DNA of 64,000 nucleotides from Melampsora larici-populina 98AG31 (taxonomy: Eukaryota; Basidiomycota; Pucciniomycetes; Pucciniales; Melampsoraceae). This document shows, piece by piece, positions 49,563 to 60,980 of the stretch (positions are counted from its first letter, which is position 1; every line of letters begins with the position of its first letter). The stretch covers positions 310,001-374,000 of the forward strand of contig NW_006768815.1 in the NCBI RefSeq assembly GCF_000204055.1. The letters run 5' to 3'. Position numbers and translations under genes: made by a program. Under the pieces are notes generated by a model, which saw nothing but the letters and a program-made list of their open reading frames with translations, ran no database searches and was not told where the DNA came from.

Positions 49563-50081
49563 TCAATATCTTCCAGTCAACTCTGCAAAGCTTGACCAAA
49601 CTATCGCGTCGAAGCACGGGACTTTGGGGATAAACTTGGGCAAGCTTTGCAGCAAGACCAGAAACGAGAGAGCTAGTAGACTCGTTCGAGTACAACCATT
49701 CGGATGGGCACTGTGATGGTACCAGCCATAGTTTTCCGCAAGTGATACTGAGCCTAGCTCCCAGTTTGTAGCCATACAAAGCATACGACCCCAATCTTCA
49801 AAGTGAGTCCCCGTTTCTCCAATGATAAACAATCCATCAGGGAGGAAGTATTTGATGGTTTCGAATTGAAGTCGATTTCGGTATATTTGCTCACATTTTC
49901 TCTTTTCATGTTCATTGGCTAAACTTTTTTCAAGTAAAAATCGAGGTACAGCTTCAGCAACACATCCCTTACAATCACCCTTAATAGCGATCGGTTTCCA
50001 TGAAAATATGTTCTTTTGTTTCAGGTTATTCAACTTCAAAATATAGCATGTGACATTACCGGACAAAGGTAGACAAGACAA
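49563..50081 (-). CDS. Hypothetical open frame, 172 codons, doubtful
   Basis: The frame contains WKPIAIKGDCKGCVAEAVP, IYRNRLQFETIKYFLPDG and GETGTHFEDWGRMLCMATNW, which look more protein-like than chance frames nearby. There is no signal peptide at the first Met and no recognised family. It may be one exon of a larger or decayed gene, since the 3' end (after AENYGWYHH) overlaps open frames on the other strand. Kept as a low-confidence call so the region is not overlooked. Confidence 0.25.
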   Translation of the reverse strand: MSCLPLSGNVTCYILKLNNLKQKNIFSWKPIAIKGDCKGCVAEAVPRFLLEKSLANEHEKRKCEQIYRNRLQFETIKYFLPDGLFIIGETGTHFEDWGRMLCMATNWELGSVSLAENYGWYHHSAHPNGCTRTSLLALSFLVLLQSLPKFIPKVPCFDAIVWSSFAELTGRY

Positions 50082-50545
50082 GAAACAGTCTGTCTGACCC
50101 GTTTAGCAATGCGACTTTTTCAAGTTTCGAGATGGCGAGAAGACCACGCAAATTTGCAAAATGATCTTATCTCACTCGTGACTCAGCAATCCATCTCTGG
50201 TCTCCAGCCAAACCAAACCTGATGATTCAATTATACAGTATAACATAATATTAACTCTATCAACGCAACACCCCATCAAACTGGCGTTCACCTACTGTAC
50301 CAATCACCGTTCGCAAATTTGAAGTAAGAACCCCGTCTTTCCTTGAAGCTCGTCCTGAATCAAATACCAACATCTGGGCACAATAGATGAAGGTATGAAA
50401 AGATCTAAAGCTGAAATTTTCTGCATATTGTTGTCCGAATGTGATTGCAAAGTTTTCAAACTAGTTTTCTTGAAAATTTCAATATTTGATCAAGTATGAC
50501 TGATTTGGATTACCTACATATTTTACTTTGATACAGATTGGTTCA

Positions 50546-50839
50546 ATGGTCAATGGAAATTTGAGAAGAATCATTTTACTAAGCTTAATGTCGGGGATTG
50601 CAGTCAAACCAACAATTTGTGACTTGTTAAGTGATACAGAGAGACTTGAACTCATAGGCTTCTCCGACACTAGAAGATTGCGCACGAGTCTTGAAGACGA
50701 CGACAAAGATCCGGCGTCTGAAAAGATTGACTGCGCACAGGTGACATGTGACTCCGTGGATAGTGAAGTATGCGAGAACCAGGGTTGCTGGAAAGGCTGT
50801 CTTGCACATTTAGGTCATTGTAGCGCCGCAGGGATGTAA
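50546..50839 (+). CDS. Small secreted cysteine-rich protein, 97 residues
   Basis: A single frame starting at the ATG at 50546; further upstream codons in the same frame have no ATG. The N terminus MVNGNLRRIILLSLMSGIAV is a plausible signal peptide. The middle is charged (FSDTRRLRTSLEDDDKD). The last 40 residues hold six Cys (CAQVTCDS, EVCENQGCWKGC, GHC), compatible with three disulphides. Size, secretion signal and Cys density match the usual criteria for fungal candidate effectors, but no homologue was recognised and function is unknown. It sits at the left edge of the transposon block. The stop is followed by T-rich sequence typical of a 3' end. Confidence 0.6.
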   Translation: MVNGNLRRIILLSLMSGIAVKPTICDLLSDTERLELIGFSDTRRLRTSLEDDDKDPASEKIDCAQVTCDSVDSEVCENQGCWKGCLAHLGHCSAAGM

Positions 50840-51540
50840 TGTTTGAGTGGAAAGGTGGATCTTTTATTGTATTTCTCGAATGCTTTTATTTATACCATCC
50901 TATCCATACTCAAGTTGTCTCTCCTGTGCCAGAGTTCCTTTTGGTCTCTACTTCTGCAAGGTCTTACTGTTATTTATTCTCCATGTTCTTTTGCAAGTTT
51001 TTGTATAGTCGATTCTCACAGAGCTTGGTATTGGGAACCTGTTCAGTTCCTTTATAAATTTCATAGAAACTAATATTGTTATCAGGCTTTATCCAATTTT
51101 GTTTCTGAGAGGGGCTCTCTGAGTTCTTGAATCAGTCTTAATCAAAAAAATGATGACATTCATAAGATCTCTTTCAAATGATGTATTTCTGTCTCCTATT
51201 GTAAATATAATCATCTTCCATCCTATTTTTTTTGTTCTAAAATCTCGTGTCAAATTACACCATGGGAGGCTTCTGTGCCAGCAATCAGTCGAGCTCGGCC
51301 TGAAACCGGCCGGGCCAGCACCCGGTCCTCAGACTGCCCCTCGCCGGCCTCCTTCACGGTCTGTAGACAGCCGTTCATGCAGGCGCTTTTCCAGCCGCCG
51401 TGCGGCCACATCCGGGCTGCCTGCAGGCCTCGCAGGATATTGTACGAAGCAACACCGCCTGAAAACCGCCCAAGCCCAGGATCTTGAGTCCTCCGTTCTT
51501 TGGCAAAACTCCGGACGAACCACACCCTTCACCCATCATC
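50840..51540. other. Boundary region: T-rich DNA changing abruptly to GC-rich DNA
   Basis: 50840-51240 is T-rich 3' flank of the small secreted gene. From ~51270 to 51480 composition changes sharply to GC-rich with GGCC/CCGG/CTGCAGG words, comparable with the stretch at 60650-60940. This may be the left subterminal region of a transposon. Confidence 0.45.
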
Positions 51541-54500
51541 ATGCCCACCGATCCTTGTCAGTTTACTCACAGACTTCAATGATTGTCCCCCAGCTGATCT
51601 GATCAACAATCCAGACATCGAATCCGTCTCGAAAGACCCCGCCAACCCCAGGTTTCGATGCAATGCTTGCAACACCCGCGGAATGGCCAATTATGAACAT
51701 CACATCAAGTCCGCTGCTCACCAACTCAAGGTTGCGAGGTTTGTCAACCGCCTGGCCGACGAAGAGCAGATGCTCGTCGGGTTATCTGGGCAACTGCCGA
51801 TAGAAACGGATACACCAGTGACCCCTCTGATGGAGACAACCTTTGAACCCGATCCCCAAATTGGAGATAACATTCGACCTCCTTCTCCTCTCACTCGCCT
51901 TCTGTCACTGGACGCATCCGACTTTCTTGGAACGAGTTTTGATACAGACAACTGGAATGACACCGATGCCCATATTGGTTTCGATAGGCTGCGTCAAGCC
52001 CTGGAGACCCTTGATAACCTCGAGTTTGACGACGACGACAACGACGTTCCTGAAGACGAGGAACCTCATGATCCCAATCTTGCGCGTGCTCGAGCACGCG
52101 AAGCCATTGAATGGCATCCATTTAAAAACAAAGAGGTTAGTGAGAGCTTCGCGCGTTTGCTGGCCCTAGAGACTGACACATCCGTCTTCTCTCAGCAGGT
52201 CGCAGGATTGTTAATCATCGGGTCACCTCGACATCTCATCTCGCGCGCACAGTACCAGATCATACGTTCTATCATACGTATATGTAATGTCTATCTCCCT
52301 GAATGGGGAACGCTCAGGGCCCTCAAAGAACGACTCCGGTCAAGGCTGGACATGTCATTGTCTGAATGATTTAGTCCCTCCGGAATACCTTTGTTTGGCT
52401 TAACGGTGAAGTCGATAATCACAAACGTAAGTCCCTTTGATCATTATTGACTTGATGGGATCAATCGTAATTGCCTGGTTTTTCATCCCAGGAGTTGGCC
52501 AACCCAATTGTAAGCCCTCACCTGGTGTTCGTACCTGAGCTACCGCAAAACGAGAAAATCACCCAACTCTCTCAATCGACCAAATGGCGGGAGTGTTACT
52601 CCCCTGACCTTCGTGTTCAAATGGTCGTCGCAAACTCTCATCATTTCTATATATACGAACTAGTGGAGCTCCAAACCGGCGAGCTGGTTGTGCCCGTGTT
52701 CTTCTTCCAACACGAGAAAAAAACGAAAGCCAAGTGCCTTCGGGCAACAATTCAAAACAATATAAGTAACCCGGACCATCTTAACATTATCATACCTCAA
52801 GAACCTCCGTTCAACTCAGACGAGTTGTACACCTTCGACGTAGAACTCTTTGGGAAAACCTTCAACGAGATTACCCTGGAAAATGGTCAGCATCTAAGAG
52901 ATCTTTGTGGTTCAAACATGTATCGTAGGTCTCCGAACAGAATTGTTTACAGTGATGTTTCTGGTTGCTGACATTATATATTGCTATGTCTGGTGCTTGT
53001 AGAGCATCATCAAGTGGGCGTGGTGACTCAACCCCTTCAAAACCCATGGCGAGCCAAAGCAGGAGGCAAAGTCATCCGGCATGTACCTATCACACTATAC
53101 TCAGACGATACATCGGGGAATGTTTCCAAAAAATGGAACAAACACATGAGTTTGTACTTCACCCTCTCTGGACTGGCCCCGGAATGGACCAATCAACAGT
53201 TCCATATCCACTTTTTGGCGACTTCGAATTCGGCTTCAGCACTGGAGTTACTTGACGAAGTGGTGGATGATGTGAAGTAAGCACATGTCCTTCCCTTTCG
53301 TTATCCACATGTTACCCTTTAGTGTCATGCACGCTGACTTGGTGTGGCCTTTCACAGTGATCATGCCGAAAACGGCTTTGTCGCATATGATCACATGCTG
53401 AAGCAAGATGTGTTGGTTATGGTGGTGGTTCTGTGTCATTTGGGGGATGCCCCCATGCATGCAGAGATCTGCAACACGACAAATCCGGCAAATACATTAA
53501 CACCATGCAGGATGTGTGACCTTCGCGTGGACCGCAAAATTGATAAAGAACAACCGCAGTTTGTGCGCGATTTCTTGGGCCGGAATGAGCGTGGGGAAAA
53601 GGTGAGTGCTCTTCTGTTGCCCTGACGAGCGGTCTGTTCTGACCATGACGTACAGATCTCTCTGCCGACGCGACAGTTGTCAACCTTTGACTACTAACTG
53701 GTAAATAGAAAGTGAGAAAAGGTTAAATGAATGCTCACGAAATGTATGTTCAAGCCAAGCTTTTGAACTTATTTTTCGGTTCTTTGTGAAAGTGATCAAC
53801 AGCCAGTCTTTGAATATCTAGAGTAGGGTAAATTGGTACCAAAGTGGATACTTTCGTAAACTAGCTTTGGCTTTGCTTCAGCAAAAAAGTGATGAACACT
53901 AGTTCGATCACCGATTTATGTTAGAAGTATACGGTCGAATAGCTCTGACTAAACGATCTTCGTATATCTTCGAAAGAAAGATAGGAAAAAAAAAGAGAAG
54001 ATGACAAAAGAAAAGGATACGAGGATTACTGAGCGAAGTGTTTTAAAGGATCTAAGATAAGATGTCTGAAATAACAGTTTCTAAGTAAATTCGTAGGAAG
54101 ATTTGGAAAGTGGGGCTGTTCAATTTCTATTCTAACTAAGTGTTTTACTTTGAGAGAATAAAGTTTTTGTTTAAAGGTTCTAGATGATAAATCGGATGAT
54201 CCTCCTTCTCTCTGTTCTTAGAGAGATCTTATTTATATATCTGTTTTTCTTGGTTAAAGAACTTTTGGTTCGGAGTCTGATTGACTTGGCGTTTCGAACG
54301 TAATTGGGTTAATTATAAATTTTAACCAAAGTGGTTGGTTTCTATCCCTGGTTTTCTCGATAAGGGTTCTTCTCTAAATCCCTGGATTAGCCTAGGTATC
54401 GATCTGGGCTAATTCGGGATATTCCTTTTTTCGTTTTGGTTCACAACCATTTTATAAACTAAATTTGTGAATCTATTCGTTATTAGGTCTTTCTTAATTG

Positions 54501-56618
54501 GTGCACTCTTGAAACATGAGTGGTAGAGTTGTGTATGAAATAAATAAATATTTTGTTTAAAATAAGGGTTCAACCCTTACTGAGTTTTGTGTTCGTGATC
54601 TTTGTCAATGCGATAGAAGTTCTGCTCCGCAGAACTTCTTACTGGTGACAACAGTGGCATATGACCCTGGCACGCACTCGAGAGCTTTGGGCTCTGGCGC
54701 AAAAGCGCAACACAAAAACGCTGGTCGAAGACAAGGCACGAGTTTATGGACTGCGAGACCCTTTCAATGATTACTTCGTCAAAAAGGTACATGTAGCTCT
54801 CGAAAAACTTACTCAGAATGAGTATGACACGCTATGCCAAGAGCTCAATGAGGAAAAAGGCCTCAAGTTATTTAACCCCATGCTAAGACTGAAAGGTGAG
54901 TGTTACATTGTTTTATCACGCCCAGTTCCCGAACGTCTTCATCTTCGGATGTTCATGTTTTGCTTTTGTTGTGATGTTACCAAAGGTTTCAACGGGCACT
55001 TAGACACCCCTGTCGAAGTGCTTCACGTCGTTTTGCTGGGCATCACGAAATATCTCTTCCGTGACCTGATGAAGGGTTTGACACCCATGAAGGTAGGTTC
55101 AGATAAATTTAACAACATCACGGCCCGTTGGCGATCTTTCAGTCCCCGAGGTTTAAATATACCTCCAGTTCAGCCCTTAAATCTCATCCAATACTACCAG
55201 AGCTTGGTTGGCAAGGACTTTTGCACCGTCCTACAGACAGTGCCATTCGTCTTGTTTCATTATATGACCAAAGATCAGCATCACCTATGGCTATCTCTAT
55301 GTTTGTTAGGCTCGTATATATTCCAAACAGAAATCACCAACATGGAAGTTTACCTTGCCGAGTTGGACAATCATATCTCTTCCTTTCTTCATTAACTCAC
55401 GAGCATCACCGCACAATGGTGTAATAAACCAAAATTTCACATGCTCCTGCACCTTCAAGAATCAATACGTCGATTTGGACCTGCTTGTTTGTTTGCCACA
55501 GAAAAAATGGAATCTTATAACGGGAACCTTTGAGATGCTTCAGTACACACTAATCACCAGAGCCCGAGTCGTGATATAGGCAACTCATTCATTACCGAGG
55601 CAATGTTGCGCATGATAATCTCCGGTTCGTCTTTCTTCGACAAGGATCTGCAGGCTCGAGTTACTGGGGGCCCTCGCGTGGTTGAGCTATTCACCAGAAT
55701 ACCTGAATTAAAGCGGGCAATGGGACTGAATGAAATTCCGAAACGGGAATCTCTCATGAAATCTGGACGTGAGTGGCCGTGCGTTTGCATTTTGGCGTTT
55801 TTGTAAGGTTTCTAATTGGAAACCGTTTAATTCTTAGGCCTGGTCAAAGGCTTAGTCACGTGTCCACCGATCTTACAGGCTCAAAATGCTGAGGCTCCGT
55901 GGCAATGCCTCGAAAGCGTCACCTTGGCCTGTGGGCAAACGGTGCGCCCACATGATTTTGTGTTGGTATGTACTGGGCACGCGTTTGGTTGAAGAGTTTC
56001 ATGGTCACAAATGCTGACCATAAACTTCTTTGAAGCTATGCACAAACTCAACCCTGGCCCAAATCCAAAGTATTTGGATTCCCGAAGGGAAGGCCGCGGC
56101 CAAGACCGTTCTGGTTATGAAACAGTGTAACAAAGGACGCCTGGTACCGTTCTATGGGATGCGAGAGATACGTAAGACGGATCATGAATTCGCAAGGGGT
56201 GTGAAGGTACGCGCAATCGCCCATCTATTTATTTGTTGATACACCATAAACATGAATAACCTGGTCTTCATGTTAATTCGGTTAATACCCTTAGGAGGTC
56301 GACATGGTTTTAAACGTTCAGCACAATTGCCACAAAGGCAAATGCGCTATCACCATGAACCAAACGAAACGCATTGAACGGAAGATATGTGACGTGCTTG
56401 TTTCCGGAATGAGTCATGCTGACTCAACATCGTACATTTTGAACTCAGCGGCTCAGTACTCGGGAGAAACCCATCGTCGCATAGCTGAGGTCACGGTGGC
56501 ACCAGTCACCCCGGAGTTATGGAACGAAGGAATAACTGAAGGCGTGAAGGTCTGGAAGGAGGCAACCCGGAAGAAGCAAAAACCCTCAAACGAATCTCAT
56601 GATCCAATCTTGTCATGA
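51541..56618 (+). pseudogene. Transposase-like gene of a large basidiomycete DNA-transposon family, disrupted
   Basis: Coding segments on one strand, with introns, read in order. First is a C2H2/matrin-like zinc finger (FRCNACNTRGMANYEHHIKS, ~51655). Then come FNEITLENGQHLRDLCGSN and VIRHVPITLYSDDTSGN; WNKHMSLYFTLSGLAPEW; MTLARTRELWALAQKR; DTPVEVLHVVLLGITKYLF (~55000); NKPKFHMLLHLQESIRRFGP; and SVHTNHQSPSRDIGNSF. The C-terminal segment is VLNVQHNCHKGKC (~56310), ending at 56618. This order is typical of abundant basidiomycete transposon proteins. I cannot place it firmly among Plavaka, KDZ or CACTA-like groups. Damage: a ~0.94 kb insertion after ~53700, a frame break near 55395 and TGA at 55531 where Arg is expected. 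The start codon is uncertain. Confidence 0.7.
53702..54640. mobile_element. AT-rich insertion inside the transposase-like gene, possible solo LTR
   Basis: About 0.94 kb of AT-rich DNA without coding potential separates two halves of the transposase-like reading frame. The pentamer ACTGG stands at both junctions (53697-53701 and 54641-54645), compatible with a 5-bp target duplication. The 3' end carries an 11-bp stem hairpin (54615-54639). Canonical TG...CA ends are not clear, so the solo-LTR reading is uncertain. Confidence 0.45.
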
Positions 56619-56635
56619 ATTGGATCTTGTGTGGG

Positions 56636-56678
56636 ACTCACACACACCATTTGTTTTTAAATTGGTTTTGTTTTTCAC
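56636..56678 (+). repeat. 43-bp direct repeat, left copy
   Basis: Identical over all 43 bases to 57182-57224 and begins ACTCACACACACCATTTG. The two copies flank the LTR-like insert exactly. Confidence 0.9.
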
Positions 56679-57181
56679 TAGAAGAGATAATGATCTCTGT
56701 GACCGATGACGAGCAAGAACAAACCTGAGAGGAATCTAGTAAGTTACTAGAAGAGATAATGATCTCTGTGACCGATGACGAGCAAGAACAAACCTGCTCG
56801 AAGTGATGAGTGAAAATCGGTAAGATATTTATTAAACAGCACGAGTACAAAAGGTAAGTGAAAGATAATAACCTGAGAGGAATCTAGTAAGTTACTAGAA
56901 GAGATAATGATCTCTGTGACCGATGACGAGCAAGAACAAACCTGCTCGAAGTGATGAGTGAAAATCGGTAAGGAAAAAGAGAAATACAATGAGCCAGAAA
57001 GGACCTCTTTATATACCGCACACATCACGTACAAGGACACAGTCACAGCAAATGATGTAAGAATGATATCATCAAATATGAGACGAGATAACAATCATTA
57101 GAGACGAATAAGTAATATGAAAAAGGATTTAAATATAAGATAAGATAACCCAAAGTAACATCATCGTCTACGACTTCAATT
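56679..57181 (-). mobile_element. LTR-like insert with tripled internal unit
   Basis: 503 bp lie between perfect 43-bp direct repeats. Read on the minus strand it has an LTR-like layout: AT-rich U3-like part, TATA-like GGTATATAAAGAGG (~57010), then a downstream part with an AATAAA-like TTTAATAAATATC. A 49-bp unit starts at 56679, 56748 and 56896, identical by eye, with longer shared flanks between copies 2 and 3. The 49-bp unit carries the short palindrome AGAGATAATGATCTCT. Confidence 0.6.
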
Positions 57182-57224
57182 ACTCACACACACCATTTGT
57201 TTTTAAATTGGTTTTGTTTTTCAC
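57182..57224 (+). repeat. 43-bp direct repeat, right copy
   Basis: Perfect copy of 56636-56678 at the other side of the 503-bp insert. Confidence 0.9.
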
Positions 57225-57448
57225 GGGAAGCCGCTCGTTCTATGTTATTTTTTTCTGATTCACACGATGTTATGAGATTAATGGTCTAAAGAGGTCCAAA
57301 ATAATTCAAAGTCCCTCCTTCCCACTGAAGGAAACCCCCGCCGATTTAACCAGTGAATCTGCCTTCGCCTCGTTCCAAACGTCCCGTCGCTTCAAGCATA
57401 AATGGCAGAGGCATCAGTTTGTTTCAAAAGCGCCGAAGGTCGCGCGTG

Positions 57449-57829
57449 TCACTTACCATAAGGATCAAAGTGACGACGCAGGCAAGTGATTGCGGCACGC
57501 GCCTTGCTAGCATCACATATGATTGTTTCATGATCAGGATGAATTGTGCGACGAATCACATCGAGGGCCAAGCGGTCTATGACTAAGTTCACCGCTGATG
57601 CAACTATTGGCCGAGTGATATCCAGATAATCCTCCACCCCGGTTAGCCACTCAATGGCATCTTCCGTGGTGTCAAGCCATAACACCCAGTTGGACGCATC
57701 TTCCTCTAAAGGATCCACCGCTCGCAGAACGGTCGGTATCTCTTCCATTTTCAGAAATAAATCGCGGACGGCTTCGTATTCGGCCCTTTGGAAATCGCGA
57801 ATCGCATTCATCACGCCTTGAATTGACAT
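57449..57829 (-). pseudogene. Truncated Gag-like polyprotein fragment (copia/UBN2-like)
   Basis: 126 codons starting MSIQGVMNAIRDFQRAEYEAV, then EDASNWVLWLDTTEDAIEWL, GVEDYLD and a DASKARAAITCLRRHF segment. The W..W spacing and the helices resemble the N-terminal part of Ty1/copia Gag (UBN2) proteins common in rust genomes. No zinc knuckle, protease, integrase or reverse transcriptase follows, so it is a fragment. It lies 5' (on the minus strand) of the LTR-like insert at 56679-57181, in the same orientation, which could make them remains of one element. Confidence 0.5.
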
Positions 57830-58726
57830 CGTGCCTAACCCCCAATAAGGAACCAGTGGTCGCGACGATGGCGAGGTCAGCTATTGTCTTTTGGACTCCT
57901 TTGGCTGAAAAACAACTAACCTAAACTCCTGAGCAAGATGATCGATAGGCGGTATTGGTGATAGGATGCAAAGGGGACTGAAAATGCACATGCAAAGAAC
58001 GTGCCTCAGTCGAAGCCGTTAATGGAGCGACACGCGATAGCAACCTCCGTCCATAACAGGCCTGCCAATTGCCTTTGCGAATGGCCTTGCGGCGGCGCCA
58101 CTGTACGGTAGGGCCAATTCAAATCGACGTTTTGGGACAATTCGGCTCCCAAATGGGCAAAGTCAAGTGGACAAGGTCAGTCTCCTTGAAACGGTCTGAT
58201 TGCGAGCCCCCAACTAACACCATGTCTCTCTTTGGCATCAATGGTCATCTGGCCCACTCACAGTTTGATTTGACCTCTGAACTTCATAAGGCCTCACCCG
58301 AGGCCCCCATCATATTTCAACGTCCTATAAACCCAAACCAATTTTCCTTTACATCTTGATTTCCATCACGGCGATGTCTTTGAATGTGCACCGATCAATT
58401 GGTCTGTCATCCCCTCGCTTGTTTATTTGGTTCAGAAGGACATCTGACCCCGATCATCACAACCTGCAGGCAACCTCTCCCAGGAGTCCAGTGGATCGCC
58501 AGCTGGCTCAAATACCACTCGCACGCCGGCAAATCCCAGTTCAATCCGATCACTCCACAACATGCTCTCCTTACGGAGCCATTCTGGTTTGTTTCAGTCT
58601 GATTACCTAAATTGATTGACACGACATTCACCATTTTGTAACTCGCCCACCTCTCCCACTTGCTAGGTGGTTGACCGAATCTTGTCTCTGCTAGAAGCAG
58701 AAATGATCGTTCCCAATTTCCAGGCG

Positions 58727-60455
58727 CCCGAAAGTCCGGATCCGGCTCTTCTAACCTCACTGAGTTTGACCGACCCGATCGGGATGACAGTGCTCACATG
58801 GTGGACACAGACGAACAGAGACCAGCCAGGCCACTCCGCGCAAACGAGATGATCTTTTTCAAAGATGCAGTGACGGATAGCGGCATCAATGAACTCCACC
58901 GACTCCAGGCGCTCGCCCTTGCCGAGGTAATTTATCTCTTATGAGACCCCAATGATGGCACGGATGCTGAAGACCAGCTCCTCAGGCCCAAGGCCCTTTC
59001 CGACAGGTCCTGATAAGTGTAGCGCACGCGCAACATACCTTTCAGCTCTCCCAGATGTCTGAGAACATCTTGTCGTCTTCGCGCAAGGTTGATGGGGTCA
59101 TTAATCACCTCGAGGACGCGCTCAATTCATTCTTGAACAAGGTCGAAGGTGTCATGAATAAGCTTGAAGACGTGATGGAGAAAGTCGAACGCATCTCGGA
59201 CAAGGTTGACGGGATTGCCGATCACATTGATACTCTCACTGAGCTCGTTCAGTCCAACCCGAATGCCGCGACCCATGCGACTGGCAATGGACATGTTGAC
59301 GCCGATGACGCGACATCTACTGGCAGTGTGTGGGTCTGCGCGACGGAACTGCGGGTACGTCACCAACATCTAGACTGGTTACTTTCCTTCATCATACACC
59401 TGCTAACCCCAAAAGTTTTCAGGGCAAAATATCCACCCAAGCTTACCGGTTCATCAATAAGGCCACCCTGGATTCCTACACCGCCTTGGAAACCCCAGGA
59501 CGAGTTTGGCTAGCTAACTCGCTCTACAATAGCATCAAGGTGAATTGATCCTTGAACCCATCCCTCCCGCACGTGGCTCATTATATTTCACTTCTGAATG
59601 ACTAGAGTGCCGTGCGTCAAATCGCGGCAGTTGAACCACTGCTGCCGCGACAAGTCAACGGCGTTACCTCCGTCCTTGCGGCAAGGGCTTACGATTCTGA
59701 AGTCAAGAACGTGTGCAAGCACGTCCGCGAGAAGCTTCACCTGCTGGTGCGTTCTATTTTGGTGTCTTGATTAGGAAATAACCCTACACACACTTATGAC
59801 CATTTGGCACAGCTATTGACTGGGGTATATGATCCGAAAAACGCTGTGGTCCACGGCGCTGTGCCAACTCTGAAGTCACTGGTGCATAAGGTTAGTCTCT
59901 TCATGTTTTGAGATTGTGCATCTCCGTAGTCACCCTTGCTAACGTGCCATTCTCCAGATTGCCATTAAATTTAGACAAGTGGCGGACCATGTTCCGATCG
60001 AGACCGTTTGGGCCAGCACCAGCGAACCTGAACGTGTTCGAATGGCTTATCTTGTGGGTTATAATCTCATCATTAGCGTGTATTAAACTTCCTCTGATGT
60101 TTGGTTCATTTTGAACGCTCACAGCGTCGAGAGGCCCTTCACATTTTCCAAATCGGGAGGGGGTCGAGCTCGATCTGGGCGGAGGTTGACCGGCAGCTTG
60201 ATGTTCTACGAGTCTGTGGGCGTGATTATGCAGCATCGTGAGTATTTAGTACCTGATCATGATGCTCAATGTTCACGCACTGATGCAATAATATCTTTCA
60301 GATTTTATAACATCATATATGACGATGACTGTAGCGCGTTCGATGGCAGAAACACTTATACTGATATAGCCGAAAATGTTTCCTTCCGTTTACCATTTGA
60401 GGAGGACATCGTCGCGGGCATTGTGGTCACAGGGGGCGTCGTCACAAACGCCTAA
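58727..60455 (+). CDS. Coiled-coil protein of transposon-associated multicopy type, 5' end uncertain
   Basis: Spliced segments join in order. First are TEFDRPDRDDSAHMVDTDEQ and EMIFFKDAVTDSGINELHRL. A long coiled coil follows at ~59050-59270 (SSRKVDGVINHLEDALNSF, VEGVMNKLEDVMEKVERISD, VDGIADHIDTLTELVQ). Next are INKATLDSYTALETPGRVWL, RAYDSEVKNVCKHVREKLHL, GAVPTLKSLVHKIAIKFRQV and SSSIWAEVDRQLDVLRV. The C terminus is SFYNIIYDDDCSAFDGRNTY, ending at 60455. Several short introns fit GT-AG rules. I know no function. The style (heptads, then a conserved C-terminal helical part) recalls predicted proteins that recur many times in rust genomes, often beside transposases. Upstream of ~58727 the frame is unclear, so the N terminus may be lost. 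Confidence 0.5.
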
Positions 60456-60980
60456 AGCACTGGCACCAACATCATCCGTCAAGCGCTATCACAGTGCCAC
60501 CATTGGCATTGCATTTTCCGCCATTTTTGATTCAACTTGTGTGCTCAGATAGTGTTTTTCTTTACTCAAAATTCACATGCTTGCCCCGCCAATGAAAAAG
60601 ATTATATGTTTTATGTGCTCGACTGGTGCGGCGTTCTGATTTTGCCATGCTGTCCCCAGAAGGCGTGCTGGCTTCCACCTATATGTGCAGCCGCGCTCGT
60701 GCGTGCTTTGGTAGGTCGCTGCGGTGCGCCCAGCTGAAAACCTGCGTTGACCGCCTTTGGGCCACCCTAAGTTCATCTGCAGTCGGCTAGACCGCCGCCT
60801 GGGTCCCGCCTGACCAGGCGGCCTGCGGCCCGGCTAGCCATGGTCTATCTGCAGACCGCCCCCCTGTGCGTACGCGCGGGCCGCCTGCCAACCGCCGGGC
60901 AACTTGGTCCACGGGCGGTCTGGGCCCTCCTGGGGTGTAGGCTCACATCTATATGTTTGCTTTTGTCAAAAAAAAGCATT
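60456..60980. other. GC-rich right boundary of the transposon block
   Basis: 60650-60940 is very GC-rich with many GGCGG/CCGCC and CTGCAG words in both orientations, unlike the AT-rich DNA around it. No gene is supported. Confidence 0.5.

Noticed and set aside
50642..50700. RxLR-like motif followed by acidic residues in the small secreted protein
   Set aside because: RxLR-dEER is established for oomycetes. One match in a short charged protein of a fungus is not evidence of a translocation motif.
51150..51602. 150-codon frame across the GC-rich boundary
   Set aside because: GC-rich stretches keep frames open by chance in several phases. No protein features were seen.
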